Shown in pieces: positions 33,739 to 43,645 of a DNA stretch of 64,000 nucleotides. Each line of letters begins with the position of its first letter. Position 1 is the stretch's first letter. Source of the DNA: Mesorhizobium amorphae CCNWGS0123. GTDB lineage: Bacteria > Pseudomonadota > Alphaproteobacteria > Rhizobiales > Rhizobiaceae. The stretch spans positions 3,470,001-3,534,000 of the forward strand of contig NZ_CP015318.1 in assembly GCF_001686985.1 (NCBI RefSeq). Direction: 5' to 3'. Both the position numbers and the translations under genes were made by a program. The notes below the pieces were generated by a model that saw only the letters and a program-made list of their open reading frames with translations, ran no database searches and was not told the origin of the DNA.

Positions 33739-35019
33739 CTATACGAGTTTCAGTCGGTCGAGGCCGAGGATGCGGGCAAATATGCCGAACAGCGCCAGCG
33801 TGAACACCAGCAGGATGAAGCTGAGCGCCGCCGCCATCTCCCAGTTCAATTCGACATTGACGTAGTTGGCGATGAAGTTGCTGATCAGCTGGTCGCTGGC
33901 GCCGCCGATCAGCGCGGGCGTGATGTAGTAGCCGAGGCACAGTATGAAGGTGAGCAGGCATCCGGCCATGACGCCCGGAAAGACCTGCGGAAGGTAGATG
34001 CGGCGAAACGCTGTGAACGGCCGCCCGCCCAGCGAATAGGCGGCCTTCATTTGCGACGGCGGGATGGTGCGCATGACGCTGTAGATCGGCAGCAGCGTGA
34101 ACGGCAGCTGGATATGCGTCATGGCGATGATCAGGCCGATGCGGCTGTACATCAGGTCGAGCCGGTCGTCGACGACGCCGAGCCACAAGAGCAGGTCGTT
34201 GACCAGGCCGAACTTCTGCAGCAGCACCGTCCAGGCCGCCGTGCGCACCAGGATCGATGTCCAGAACGGCAGCAGCACCGCGACGATCAGGATGGCGGCC
34301 AGCCCCTTCGGCGCGCTGGCGATGAGATAGGCCAGTGGAAAGCCCAGCAAGAGTGTCGCCAGCGTCACCGCCGCCGCGACGAAGAAGGTGCGCATGAACA
34401 CCTGCAGGAAGATCGCCTGTTCGGGTGGCACGCGTTCGATCGAGCCATCGGCATTCCAGCGCAGGTCGAGAGCGCTGAGCAGATAGAACGAGGTCACGGC
34501 GTGGGTGCCGTTGGCGATCGCCGGCCAGGTGCCCGGCTGCGACCAGAACGGCACGGATTTCACCACCTCCAGCGGCGGCCTGTCGCCGGCGCCTTCGAGC
34601 TGGCGCACCGTCTTCAACACCTGGCTGCGCGCACCGGGCAGGCGGGCGTTCAGGCTCTTGGCCAGCTCATAGGCGGTGCCCTTGGCCTGGTTGTCCTTGA
34701 GGTCGGCGGCCAAAGCCAGGAAGGCAGCATCGTCGGGCAGGCCGCTGCCGCTCCAGCCGCTGAGCGCCTGGGACGTCTGCGGCAAGGCATTGGCGATGGT
34801 CGGATCGTAGACGGCGCGCGACAGCAACAGCACGATCGGGATGCCGAAGCTCAGCGCCAGCAGCACCAGCAATGGTGCGGCCAGCGCCAGCGAGCGCAGC
34901 CGGTCGCCGAACTCGGCCCGGCGGATCGCCGCCGACACCGACCTGAGGTCGGCATCGGCGGCTGACCGGCCGCGGGCCAGCGCGGGCCGGTCGAGTTCGC
35001 TGGGCGGGATCGCCGTCAT
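33739..35019 (-). CDS. ABC transporter permease, PotB type, with large periplasmic insertion
   Basis: 426 residues, longer than usual PotB (about 280-320) because about 140 residues lie between the first helix (about 44-68) and the rest. That loop carries DDAAFLALAADLKDNQ and a helical region and is probably periplasmic. The remaining five helices follow, with the EAA-like loop MKAAYSLGGRPFTAFRRIYLP. It pairs with the PotC-type permease downstream. Such insertions occur in rhizobial PotB homologues; the insertion may contact the binding protein. Confidence 0.91.
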   Translation of the reverse strand: MTAIPPSELDRPALARGRSAADADLRSVSAAIRRAEFGDRLRSLALAAPLLVLLALSFGIPIVLLLSRAVYDPTIANALPQTSQALSGWSGSGLPDDAAFLALAADLKDNQAKGTAYELAKSLNARLPGARSQVLKTVRQLEGAGDRPPLEVVKSVPFWSQPGTWPAIANGTHAVTSFYLLSALDLRWNADGSIERVPPEQAIFLQVFMRTFFVAAAVTLATLLLGFPLAYLIASAPKGLAAILIVAVLLPFWTSILVRTAAWTVLLQKFGLVNDLLLWLGVVDDRLDLMYSRIGLIIAMTHIQLPFTLLPIYSVMRTIPPSQMKAAYSLGGRPFTAFRRIYLPQVFPGVMAGCLLTFILCLGYYITPALIGGASDQLISNFIANYVNVELNWEMAAALSFILLVFTLALFGIFARILGLDRLKLV

Positions 35020-35025
35020 CGACTT

Positions 35026-36078
35026 CTACTGCGCGAGCCAGGCGTTGAAGCGCTTGACCAGGTCCTCGCCATAGTCGCCCCAGAACTCGGTGTCGGCGAC
35101 GAGATAGGCACCCTTCAGATGCTCGGGAGCGTTCGGCAGCTTGGGCAAGGCGTCGGCAGCGACGAAGGACGCCGCATCGATGCGCACCGGTCCGTAGGTG
35201 ATGTAGCTGGCGAGCTTGGCGTTGTTCTCGGGCTGGCTGATATAGGCGAGGTATTTGTAGGCGAGATCCGGGTTCTTGGCGCCTTTCGGAATGGCGATCA
35301 TGTCGTATTCCAGGATCTGGTTGTTCCAGACGATCTTGAACGGCGCGCCGTCTTTGTCGATGGCGTTCTGGATGCGGCCGTTCCAGGCTGTGGTCATCAC
35401 CACTTCCTTGGAGGCCAAAAGCTGCGGCGGCTGCGCGCCGGCATCCCACCAGACGATGTCCTTCTTGATCGTGTCGAGCTTCTTGAAGGCGCGGTCGACG
35501 CCTTCGGGCGTGCCCAGCACCTTGTAGACGTCGGCGGGTGCGACGCCATCGGCCATCAGCGCCCATTCGAGGTTCTGCGCCGGGAACTTGCGCATGGCGC
35601 GCTTGCCGGGGAATTTGGTGGTGTCGAAGAGATCGAGCACCGAGGTCGGCGCTTCCTTCAGCACGGTCGGGTCATAGGCCAGCACGTCGCCATAGGCGTC
35701 GAGGCCGACGCCGCAATCGAGGGCGGAGCCTTCGAGGAATTTATCGCGCGGCGCGATCTTGGAGTAGTCGAGACGCTCGAGGATGCCGGCGTCGCAGCCC
35801 TGCAGCACGGTCGCGGTTTCGACCGTCACCAGGTCGATCGGCACGTTGCCGGTGTCGACCATGGCTTTGACCTTGCCGAGATCACCGAGATATTCCTGCT
35901 CGACGATCTTGGTTCCGGTCTCCTTGGTGAACGGCTCGAACCACGCCTTGCGCTGCGCGTCCTGCCAGGCGCCTCCGCTGGCCATGATCGACAGCTCGTC
36001 GGCGACGGCGGCATGGCCGATCGCCATCCAGGCGGTTGCCGCCGCAAGCGCGAGCAGCCGGGTCTTGGTGATTTTCAT
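35026..36078 (-). CDS. ABC transporter solute-binding protein, PotD type
   Basis: 350 residues. Signal peptide about 1-27 (ending GHAAVADE). The mature domain has SIMASGGAWQDAQRKAWFEPF, DLVTVETATVLQGCDAGILE and KNPDLAYKYLAYISQPENNAKLA, typical of the family-1/PotD group for polyamines and related compounds. It is 7 bases after the ATPase stop. Because the divergent MocR regulator and DadA-like oxidoreductase adjoin, the ligand may be an amino acid derivative rather than a polyamine. Confidence 0.92.
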   Translation of the reverse strand: MKITKTRLLALAAATAWMAIGHAAVADELSIMASGGAWQDAQRKAWFEPFTKETGTKIVEQEYLGDLGKVKAMVDTGNVPIDLVTVETATVLQGCDAGILERLDYSKIAPRDKFLEGSALDCGVGLDAYGDVLAYDPTVLKEAPTSVLDLFDTTKFPGKRAMRKFPAQNLEWALMADGVAPADVYKVLGTPEGVDRAFKKLDTIKKDIVWWDAGAQPPQLLASKEVVMTTAWNGRIQNAIDKDGAPFKIVWNNQILEYDMIAIPKGAKNPDLAYKYLAYISQPENNAKLASYITYGPVRIDAASFVAADALPKLPNAPEHLKGAYLVADTEFWGDYGEDLVKRFNAWLAQ

Positions 36079-36084
36079 CTGATC

Positions 36085-37251
<1,167 letters not shown>

Positions 37252-37510
37252 CGGTGGAAATCCGTCGTGCGGCCGCCAAGGCCGTTGGTCGAAACGAAAA
37301 GGGGCTTGCGTTGCATGTCTCGGTCTCGCGGGCGCTGGCCGCACAAGGGCGGCAAGCCAAACTTGTATGCTCACACAATCGATGGCTAAAGAACCATAGA
37401 TGCAGACAAGTTTCGCCGTCAAGCGACTTTTTTGACGATTGTATGGGATTTTTGCAGTCGGATATTGAGTTTATCAACCAGACAAGCGCTATTGTCCGGC
37501 GCATTGTCTT

Positions 37511-38944
37511 ATGCTAGATGCCAATCGTCTCAACAGTCCGAATCCGCCAATCTGCATGCTTCAAGACCTGCAACTCGCCTCGGATGAAGGTCCGGTCTAT
37601 CGCCGCCTTGCCGACGCAATTGCCGAACGGATCGCCGCCGGCACGCTTGCCGTGGGCGACAGGCTGCCGCCGCAGCGCGAGATCGCTCGGGCGCTTGGCA
37701 TCAACGTCACCACGGTAACGCGGGCGCTGTCGACGCTGCAGGCGCGCGGCCTGCTCGAGGCACGGCCGGGGCGCGGCACCACCGTCGCCGCCCGCGATGC
37801 CGGCGAAAGGCCGGGCTTCGTCTCGGCGCCGAGCGACGATAGCGGCGTCGTCGACCTGTCCGTCAACCGGCCGGCGACCTCAGCCTATCTCGACGCGCTG
37901 GCATTGCTCTTGCCGCGCATGGCCAAGCACCGGCACTACGCCACGCTGCAGGACTACCATCCGCCGGAAGGACCGTTGTGGGCGAGATCGGCGATCGCTG
38001 AATCGATGCGGCCGGTGGCCGGCGACGGTGATCCCGGCCGCGTCGTGCTGGCGGCTGGTGCCCAGCACGGGCTGGATTGCGTGCTTGGCGCGGTGACTAA
38101 GCAGGGCGAGGTCATTCTCGCTGACGAGGTCACCTATCAGGGCATCAATGCGCTTTGCCGGGTGCATGGGCTCGATCTCAGGGGCGTCGCCATGGATCGC
38201 GGCGGCATGCGGCCGGACGCCTTCGATGCCGCCTGCGCGCAACTTCGGCCCCGCGCGGTCTTCCTGGTGCCGACACTGCACAACCCAACGACGATCACGC
38301 TCAGCGCCGAACGCCGCAACGAACTGGTCGCAGTCGCCCGCCGCCACAATGTGCTGATCATCGAGGACGACGTCTATCGTCCGCTGGCCGACAATCCGCC
38401 GCCGTCGCTGGCCAGCCTCGAGCCGGAGCTGACGGTCCATATTGGCGGCCTGTCGAAATGCATCGCGCCGGGGCTGAGGCTCGGTTTCGTCATTGCGCCG
38501 CGCGCCATCGCCGGCCAGGTGGCGGCCGCTCTTCGCATCAATTGCTGGAGCATCAGCCCCATGGCGGCGCTGATCGGCACGCAATTGCTGGAGGAGGGGA
38601 TGGCGACGCGCATCATCGAGGCGCAGAAGCAGGAGCTGCGCCAGCGCCAGGCGGTGCTGAGCGACATCCTCGGCGGCTTCGACATCCAGACCCATCCGAC
38701 CTCGACCCATGCCTGGCTGCGACTACCGGAACCCTGGCGTGGCGCCGGCTTTGCCCGCACCTGTCTGCAGCGCGGCGTTGCCGTGCTGCCCGGCGATGCC
38801 TTCGCCGTCGGCCGCGAGCCGGTACAGCATGGGGTGCGCATCAATGTCGGCGCCGCACGCTCGCTCGACGATTTGCGCATGGCGCTGAGCACGATGGCCG
38901 AGCTGCTTGCGGCGGGTCATTTGCAGCTGCCTGGCTTCGTCTGA
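37511..38944 (+). CDS. MocR-type (GntR-HTH plus aminotransferase-fold) transcriptional regulator
   Basis: 477 residues from ATG 37511 (ATG 37556 also possible; no clear ribosome site at either). An N-terminal GntR winged helix (about 25-95: RLPPQREIARALGINVTTVTR) is fused to a fold-type I aminotransferase domain (about 110-470). The PLP-binding Lys lies in HIGGLSKCIAPGLRLGF and substrate-pocket motifs are VPTLHNPTT and IIEDDVYRPL. MocR proteins sense amino compounds through PLP. It lies between the PotABCD-like operon and the co-directional amine oxidoreductase, which it probably controls. Confidence 0.93.
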   Translation: MLDANRLNSPNPPICMLQDLQLASDEGPVYRRLADAIAERIAAGTLAVGDRLPPQREIARALGINVTTVTRALSTLQARGLLEARPGRGTTVAARDAGERPGFVSAPSDDSGVVDLSVNRPATSAYLDALALLLPRMAKHRHYATLQDYHPPEGPLWARSAIAESMRPVAGDGDPGRVVLAAGAQHGLDCVLGAVTKQGEVILADEVTYQGINALCRVHGLDLRGVAMDRGGMRPDAFDAACAQLRPRAVFLVPTLHNPTTITLSAERRNELVAVARRHNVLIIEDDVYRPLADNPPPSLASLEPELTVHIGGLSKCIAPGLRLGFVIAPRAIAGQVAAALRINCWSISPMAALIGTQLLEEGMATRIIEAQKQELRQRQAVLSDILGGFDIQTHPTSTHAWLRLPEPWRGAGFARTCLQRGVAVLPGDAFAVGREPVQHGVRINVGAARSLDDLRMALSTMAELLAAGHLQLPGFV

Positions 38945-38954
38945 GGGGTCATTC

Positions 38955-40199
38955 GTGGCCGCATCCGAAACAGTCGAAATCGCCATCGTCGGCGCCGGTG
39001 TTGTCGGGTTGGCGACGGCGCTCAGGCTTGCCGGAGAGGGGCGCGAGGTTCTGCTTATCGATCCTAACGAGCCAGGCTCCGGCGCTTCCTTCGGCAATGC
39101 CGGGACGATCGCCGAATATGCCTGCATGCCGGTCGGCAACCCGGGCGTGCTGCACGCCTTGCCAAAGCTGCTGCTCGATCCCGACAGCCCGTTTGCACTG
39201 CGCTGGACCGCGCTTTTCCAGCTGGCGCCATGGCTCGCCCGCTTCGTCAGGCAGTCGCTGCCCGGGGCCACCCGCGCCAATGCCTTGGCGCTTGCCGGGC
39301 TGCTGTCGGAAGCTTTGCCGGCCTGGGGAGAGATGGTGCAGGAGGCCGGCCTGCAGGACCTTATGCGCCGCAATGGCTGCCTCTATCTCTACCGCCGCGA
39401 GAGCGACTTTGCCGCTGCCGCCGGCGGCCGGGCGTTGCGTGCCGAATTTGGCGTCCATCAGGAGGTGCTGACGCCGCAGCAGGTCGCCGTGCTGGAACCC
39501 GGCCTGCAGGCGATCGCGGCCCGTGGCCTGTACTTTCCGGACTCGCTGAACGTCACCGATCCGAGCATGGTGATGCGCCGCCTGCTCGAGGCGGCCGTCG
39601 CACGCGGCGCGTCGCTGGCCAAGGCCGAAGTGACCGGCCTGCGGGCTGGCGCCGGCGGCGTGGAACTCAGCGGCCCGGGTTTCCGGGTCAAAGCGAAGAC
39701 GGTGGTCATCGCCGCCGGCGCACGCTCACGCGCCTTGGCCGCGCAGGCCGGCGACAGCGTTCCGCTCGAGACCGAGCGCGGCTATCACCTCGAATTTTCA
39801 ACCGATGCGCCGCTGCTCAACCGGCCGGTCTGTCCCGTCGATCTCGGCTTCTACATGACGCCGATGGCCGGCCGGCTGCGTATTGCCGGCACTGTCGAGC
39901 TTGGCGGGCTTGCCGCACCGCCCAATCCGCGCCGACTGGCGCTGCTCGACCGCGGCGTGAGGCAGATCTTTCCCCAGCTCGGCAAGCCGTCATCGGAATG
40001 GCTCGGCTTCCGGCCATCGCTGCCCGATTCGCGTCCGGTCATCGGGCTCTCGCGCCGCAGTCCCGGCGTCGTCCACGCGTTCGGCCATGGCCATCTCGGG
40101 CTGACATTGGCGCCGATCACGGCGCGGCTGGTCGCCGATCTTATCGCCGGACACGGCGATGCGGCGCGCGTCGTTCCTTTTGCCGCAGATCGCTTCTGA
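38955..40199 (+). CDS. FAD-dependent D-amino acid dehydrogenase-like oxidoreductase (DadA family)
   Basis: 414 residues from GTG 38955 (GAGGGG six bases before). Rossmann FAD motif IAIVGAGVVGLATALRLA at 9-26 with Asp at the second-strand end (LLIDPNEPGSGASF). The DAO-family C-terminal half has WLGFRPSLPDSRPVIG and FGHGHLGLTLAP. It oxidises an amine or D-amino acid to the imine, passing electrons to quinone or oxygen. The gene follows the MocR regulator by 10 bases. Together with the PotABCD transporter it suggests uptake and oxidation of one amino compound; D-hydroxyproline-type substrates are one possibility. Confidence 0.9.
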   Translation: MAASETVEIAIVGAGVVGLATALRLAGEGREVLLIDPNEPGSGASFGNAGTIAEYACMPVGNPGVLHALPKLLLDPDSPFALRWTALFQLAPWLARFVRQSLPGATRANALALAGLLSEALPAWGEMVQEAGLQDLMRRNGCLYLYRRESDFAAAAGGRALRAEFGVHQEVLTPQQVAVLEPGLQAIAARGLYFPDSLNVTDPSMVMRRLLEAAVARGASLAKAEVTGLRAGAGGVELSGPGFRVKAKTVVIAAGARSRALAAQAGDSVPLETERGYHLEFSTDAPLLNRPVCPVDLGFYMTPMAGRLRIAGTVELGGLAAPPNPRRLALLDRGVRQIFPQLGKPSSEWLGFRPSLPDSRPVIGLSRRSPGVVHAFGHGHLGLTLAPITARLVADLIAGHGDAARVVPFAADRF

Positions 40200-40391
40200 C
40201 AGTCCTTTCCTCCTTAGGATGCGAAGCCTTCTCGGAGAGACCGGAAACTCGAGATGGGCGTCGCTGGAGCTCTGAACCGGCTGCCTTGCCTTTTGATTGC
40301 CGCGTTTCTCATTGTACAAGCCACGGCGGACCAATAGATGGGTGCCAGTGGCTTCCTCCCAAGGCCGGTAGAAAAAGCAGGATTGATACGC

Positions 40392-41735
40392 ATGACCAAT
40401 ACGCTCGACGCAGCGAAATTGACCGACCGCGTCGCGGCCCTGGTCGAGGCCGCCAAACGGGCCGGCGCCGAAGCCGCGGATGCGGTCGCGGTGCGTGGCC
40501 GCTCGGCTGGCGTGTCGGTGCGGCTGGGCAAGGTCGAGGCCACCGAATCGTCCGAGAGCGAAGATGTCTCGCTGCGTGTGTTCGTCGGCCAGCGCGTGGC
40601 GAGCGTTTCGGCGACCGCCGCCTCCGATCCCAAGGCACTGGCCGAGCGCGCGGTCGCCATGGCCAAGGTGTCGCCGGAGGACCCCTATCAGGGGCTGGCC
40701 GACCCGGCGCTGCTGGCGAAAACGCCGCGCGACCTCGATCTGTTCGACCCGACCGAGGTTTCGGCCGATGAACTGAAGGAGGCCGCACTTGCGGCGGAAG
40801 CGGCAGCCCTTGCCGTCAAGGGTGTCACCAATTCGTCCGGCAGCAGCGCCGGTGCCGGGCTCGGCGGGCTGGTGCTCGCCACCTCGCATGGTTTCGTCGG
40901 CCAGTATGTCGCCTCGCGCTTTTCGCGCTCGGCCAGTGTCATTGCCGGCGAGGGTACCGGCATGGAGCGCGACTACGAGTACTCCTCGCATCAGCATTTT
41001 TCCGATCTCGACGCACCCGAAGATATCGGCCGCAAGGCCGGCGAGCGGGCCGTGCGCCGCCTCGGCGCCCGCAAGGCGGCGACCGGGCCGGTCGATGTCG
41101 TGTTCGATCCGCGCGTTGCGCGCGGCATTGCCGGTCATCTCGCCGGCGCCATCAATGGCACCGCCGTGGCGCGCAAGACCAGCTTCCTGCGCGACATGAT
41201 GGGCAAGCAGGTGGCCTCGACCGCGATCACCGTCACCGACGAACCACTCAGGCGCCGCGGCCAGGCCTCGCGTCCCTTCGACGGCGAGGGCATCGAGGGA
41301 AAGAGGCTGCTGATGGTCGAAAAGGGCGTTCTCAACCACTGGTTCCTGTCGACCTCCGCCGCGCGTGAACTCGGCCTCGTCACCAATGGACGCGGCTCGC
41401 GCAGCGGCTCCTCCGTCTCGCCATCCTCGACCAACCTCGCCATCGAGCCGGGCGAACGCACGCCGGAAGATTTGATCAAGTCGCTGAAGAGCGGCTTTTA
41501 CGTCACCGAAGTGTTCGGCCAGGGCGTCGACATGATCACCGGCGAATACAGCCGCGGCGCGTCCGGCTTCTGGATCGAGAATGGCGAGCTTGCCTATCCC
41601 GTCGCGGAAGTGACCATCGCCTCCAATTTGAAGACGATGTTCCTCAACATGGTTCCGGCCAGCGATCTCGATCGCGATTTCGGCACCGCGGCCCCGACGC
41701 TGATGATCGAAGGGATGACCCTTGCCGGCGCCTGA
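40392..41735 (+). CDS. pmbA: TldD/PmbA (TldE) family metalloprotease subunit
   Basis: 447 residues from ATG 40392 (AGGA upstream; frame open to 40338). It has the family layout: an N-terminal domain (RAGAEAADAVAVRGRSAGVSVRLG) and a C-terminal domain with VDVVFDPRVARGIAGHLAGAINGTAVARKTSFL, GLVTNGRGSRSGSS and the end TLMIEGMTLAGA. It lacks the HExxxH zinc site of TldD, as expected for TldE/PmbA, which partners TldD in processing small peptides. It starts the conserved run leading to the lipid A genes. Confidence 0.93.
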   Translation: MTNTLDAAKLTDRVAALVEAAKRAGAEAADAVAVRGRSAGVSVRLGKVEATESSESEDVSLRVFVGQRVASVSATAASDPKALAERAVAMAKVSPEDPYQGLADPALLAKTPRDLDLFDPTEVSADELKEAALAAEAAALAVKGVTNSSGSSAGAGLGGLVLATSHGFVGQYVASRFSRSASVIAGEGTGMERDYEYSSHQHFSDLDAPEDIGRKAGERAVRRLGARKAATGPVDVVFDPRVARGIAGHLAGAINGTAVARKTSFLRDMMGKQVASTAITVTDEPLRRRGQASRPFDGEGIEGKRLLMVEKGVLNHWFLSTSAARELGLVTNGRGSRSGSSVSPSSTNLAIEPGERTPEDLIKSLKSGFYVTEVFGQGVDMITGEYSRGASGFWIENGELAYPVAEVTIASNLKTMFLNMVPASDLDRDFGTAAPTLMIEGMTLAGA

Positions 41736-42528
41736 TACGGTCATATCGGCAGGGGCCCGCGAGGACTTGGCCCTGCTGCGCGACGCCGCCCGCGAGGCCG
41801 GCATCATCGCCATGCGCTATTTCGGCAACAACCCGCAGGCCTGGATGAAGGGCGGCACGTCGCCGGTCAGTGAAGCCGACCACGCAGCGGATGCCTATCT
41901 GCGCGACACGTTGCTTTCCGCGCGGCCTGACTACGGCTGGCTGTCGGAGGAAACCGCCGACAATCCCGTCAGGCTCTCGGCGCGCCGTACCTTCGTCGTC
42001 GACCCGATCGACGGCACGCGCGGCTTCCTCGAAGGCCTGCGCTCCTGGTGCGTCAGCGTCGCCGTGGTCGAAGACGGCCGCACGCTGGCCGGCGTGCTCG
42101 AATGCCCGGCCATGCAAGAGACCTATTGGGCGCTGCCCGGCGAGGGCGCGTTCCTGAACGGCCGTCGCATTGCCGTGCGCCTGCCTTCGGCAAAGGTCGA
42201 GATTGGCGGACCGAAGCCGCTGGTCGACCTGATGCCGGCTAAGTGGCAGGGCCGGCTGAACCGCGTCACCCACATTCCGTCTCTCGCCTACCGGCTGGCG
42301 ATGGTCGCCAATGGCCGCCTCGATGCCACCTTCGTCAAGCCGAGCGCGCATGACTGGGACATCGCCGCCGCCGATCTCATCCTGCACGAAGCGGGCGGCG
42401 CCTTGCTCGACCGGCATGGCGAGCGGCCGCGCTATGCCGGCGAGGTGATTCGCCACGGCGCGCTCGCCGCCGGCAGCGGTGCGCTGCTTGCCGTGCTTGC
42501 CGGTGTCATTGCCGGGCTGGACAGTTAA
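41722..42528 (+). CDS. Inositol monophosphatase/CysQ family phosphatase
   Basis: 268 residues from TTG 41722 (GAAGGG 8 bases upstream), overlapping the pmbA end by 14 bases. Li-sensitive phosphatase motifs: metal-binding SEET (Glu-Glu), DPIDGTRGF (Asp-Pro-Ile-Asp-Gly-Thr) and HDWDIAAADLIL. A cytosolic Mg-dependent enzyme that removes phosphate from a sugar, inositol or 3'(2'),5'-bisphosphonucleotide. The CysQ-like role is likely but not provable here. Probably co-transcribed with pmbA. Confidence 0.9.
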   Translation: MPAPDTVISAGAREDLALLRDAAREAGIIAMRYFGNNPQAWMKGGTSPVSEADHAADAYLRDTLLSARPDYGWLSEETADNPVRLSARRTFVVDPIDGTRGFLEGLRSWCVSVAVVEDGRTLAGVLECPAMQETYWALPGEGAFLNGRRIAVRLPSAKVEIGGPKPLVDLMPAKWQGRLNRVTHIPSLAYRLAMVANGRLDATFVKPSAHDWDIAAADLILHEAGGALLDRHGERPRYAGEVIRHGALAAGSGALLAVLAGVIAGLDS

Positions 42529-42602
42529 CCATCATCAAAGGTTCCAAAGTCGGCGGCTTTGGTCTAGACCTCTGCAAAACTCACGATATGTGAAGGACAG
42601 AC

Positions 42603-42848
42603 ATGGCCGCGGAAGACGGAAAGAAACAGCTTTTGCACCTGGTTTTCGGTGGCGAGCTGAAAAAGCTGGGCGGAACCGAATTCCGCGACCTCGATGGGCT
42701 CGACATCGTCGGCATCTACCCCGACTATCAATCCGCGCACACGGCCTGGAAGGCCAAGGCGCAAGCCAGTGTCGATAATGCCCATATGCGCTATTTCGTC
42801 GTTCACCTGCATCGGTTGCTCGACCCAGACAGCAAGGCCGTCGGTTGA
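42603..42848 (+). CDS. DUF4170 family protein
   Basis: 81 residues. Matches the short DUF4170 family of Hyphomicrobiales that lies just before the DUF374 acyltransferase and waaA: LLHLVFGGELKKLGGTEFRDLDGLDIVGIYP and HMRYFVVHLHRLLDP. No signal or membrane segment. Its stop lies against the next gene, so the lipid A run is one operon. Function is unknown; a link to lipid A/LPS assembly is inferred from the fixed neighbourhood. Confidence 0.9.
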   Translation: MAAEDGKKQLLHLVFGGELKKLGGTEFRDLDGLDIVGIYPDYQSAHTAWKAKAQASVDNAHMRYFVVHLHRLLDPDSKAVG

Positions 42849-42853
42849 CTTCT

Positions 42854-43645
42854 ATGCACCATGATGCGGCGAAAGCGCCGGCCGGCGAGGCCGCGCCCGC
42901 GGGCCGTGGCGGCAGCCGAGCCACCAAGGCCTTCTGGCGCAGGGTTCGCGAACCGCTGGCGCAGTCGCGAATCGTCAAGAACGTCATCGTCGGCCTTCTG
43001 GCGCAGTTCGTGCGTCTGGTGCGCCTGACCAATCGCACGGTCGAGGGATCGGCGAAGGTTGCCGGCGGCGCCTATGCGCATCTGGAACCCGGCATCATCG
43101 CGCTCTGGCACGGCCAGCATCTTCTGACGCCGGCCTACTATCCCAAGGGGCGGCCGCTGGTCGCCATGGTCTCGCGCAGCGCCGATGCCGAGCTCAACGC
43201 CCTGATGCTCGAGAGATTCGGCATCGAGGCCGTGCGCGGCTCCGGCGGACGTGACAGCACCAGGCATCTCGACAAGGGTGGCGCCAAGGCGTTGATTGCC
43301 CTGAAAAAGTCGCTCACGGCCGGCAAGAACGTCGCCATGATCGCAGACATACCCCACGGCACGCCGCGCGACGCGGGGCTCGGCATCGTCCTTCTGGCGC
43401 GGCTCTCGGGCCGCCCGATCATGCCCGCGGCCATCGCCACCAGCCGCCGCAAAGTGCTGGAGAAGAGCTGGGACAAGACCACGATCAACCTGCCTTTCGG
43501 CCGCGCCTCGATCGTGCTTGGAACGCCAGTTCTGGTGCCGGCCAATGCCGACGACGCCGAGATGGAGCGCAAGCGCCAGGAACTCACCGCCTCGCTCAAC
43601 GCCGCCACCGCCGAGGCCTACCGCCTCGTGGACGGCCCTAAGTGA
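42854..43645 (+). CDS. Lysophospholipid acyltransferase family protein (DUF374)
   Basis: 263 residues from ATG 42854; TTG 42845 has a better-spaced AAGG and could be used. The acyltransferase core is recognisable: IIALWHGQHLLTPAYYPKG (HxxxxD-type region, here WHGQH), VSRSADAELNALML, VRGSGGRDSTRHLDKGG and IPHGTPRDAGLGIVLLARLSG. The stop overlaps the waaA start. Position between DUF4170 and waaA suggests a role in lipid A acylation or inner-membrane phospholipid handling; the acyl donor is unknown. Confidence 0.88.
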   Translation: MHHDAAKAPAGEAAPAGRGGSRATKAFWRRVREPLAQSRIVKNVIVGLLAQFVRLVRLTNRTVEGSAKVAGGAYAHLEPGIIALWHGQHLLTPAYYPKGRPLVAMVSRSADAELNALMLERFGIEAVRGSGGRDSTRHLDKGGAKALIALKKSLTAGKNVAMIADIPHGTPRDAGLGIVLLARLSGRPIMPAAIATSRRKVLEKSWDKTTINLPFGRASIVLGTPVLVPANADDAEMERKRQELTASLNAATAEAYRLVDGPK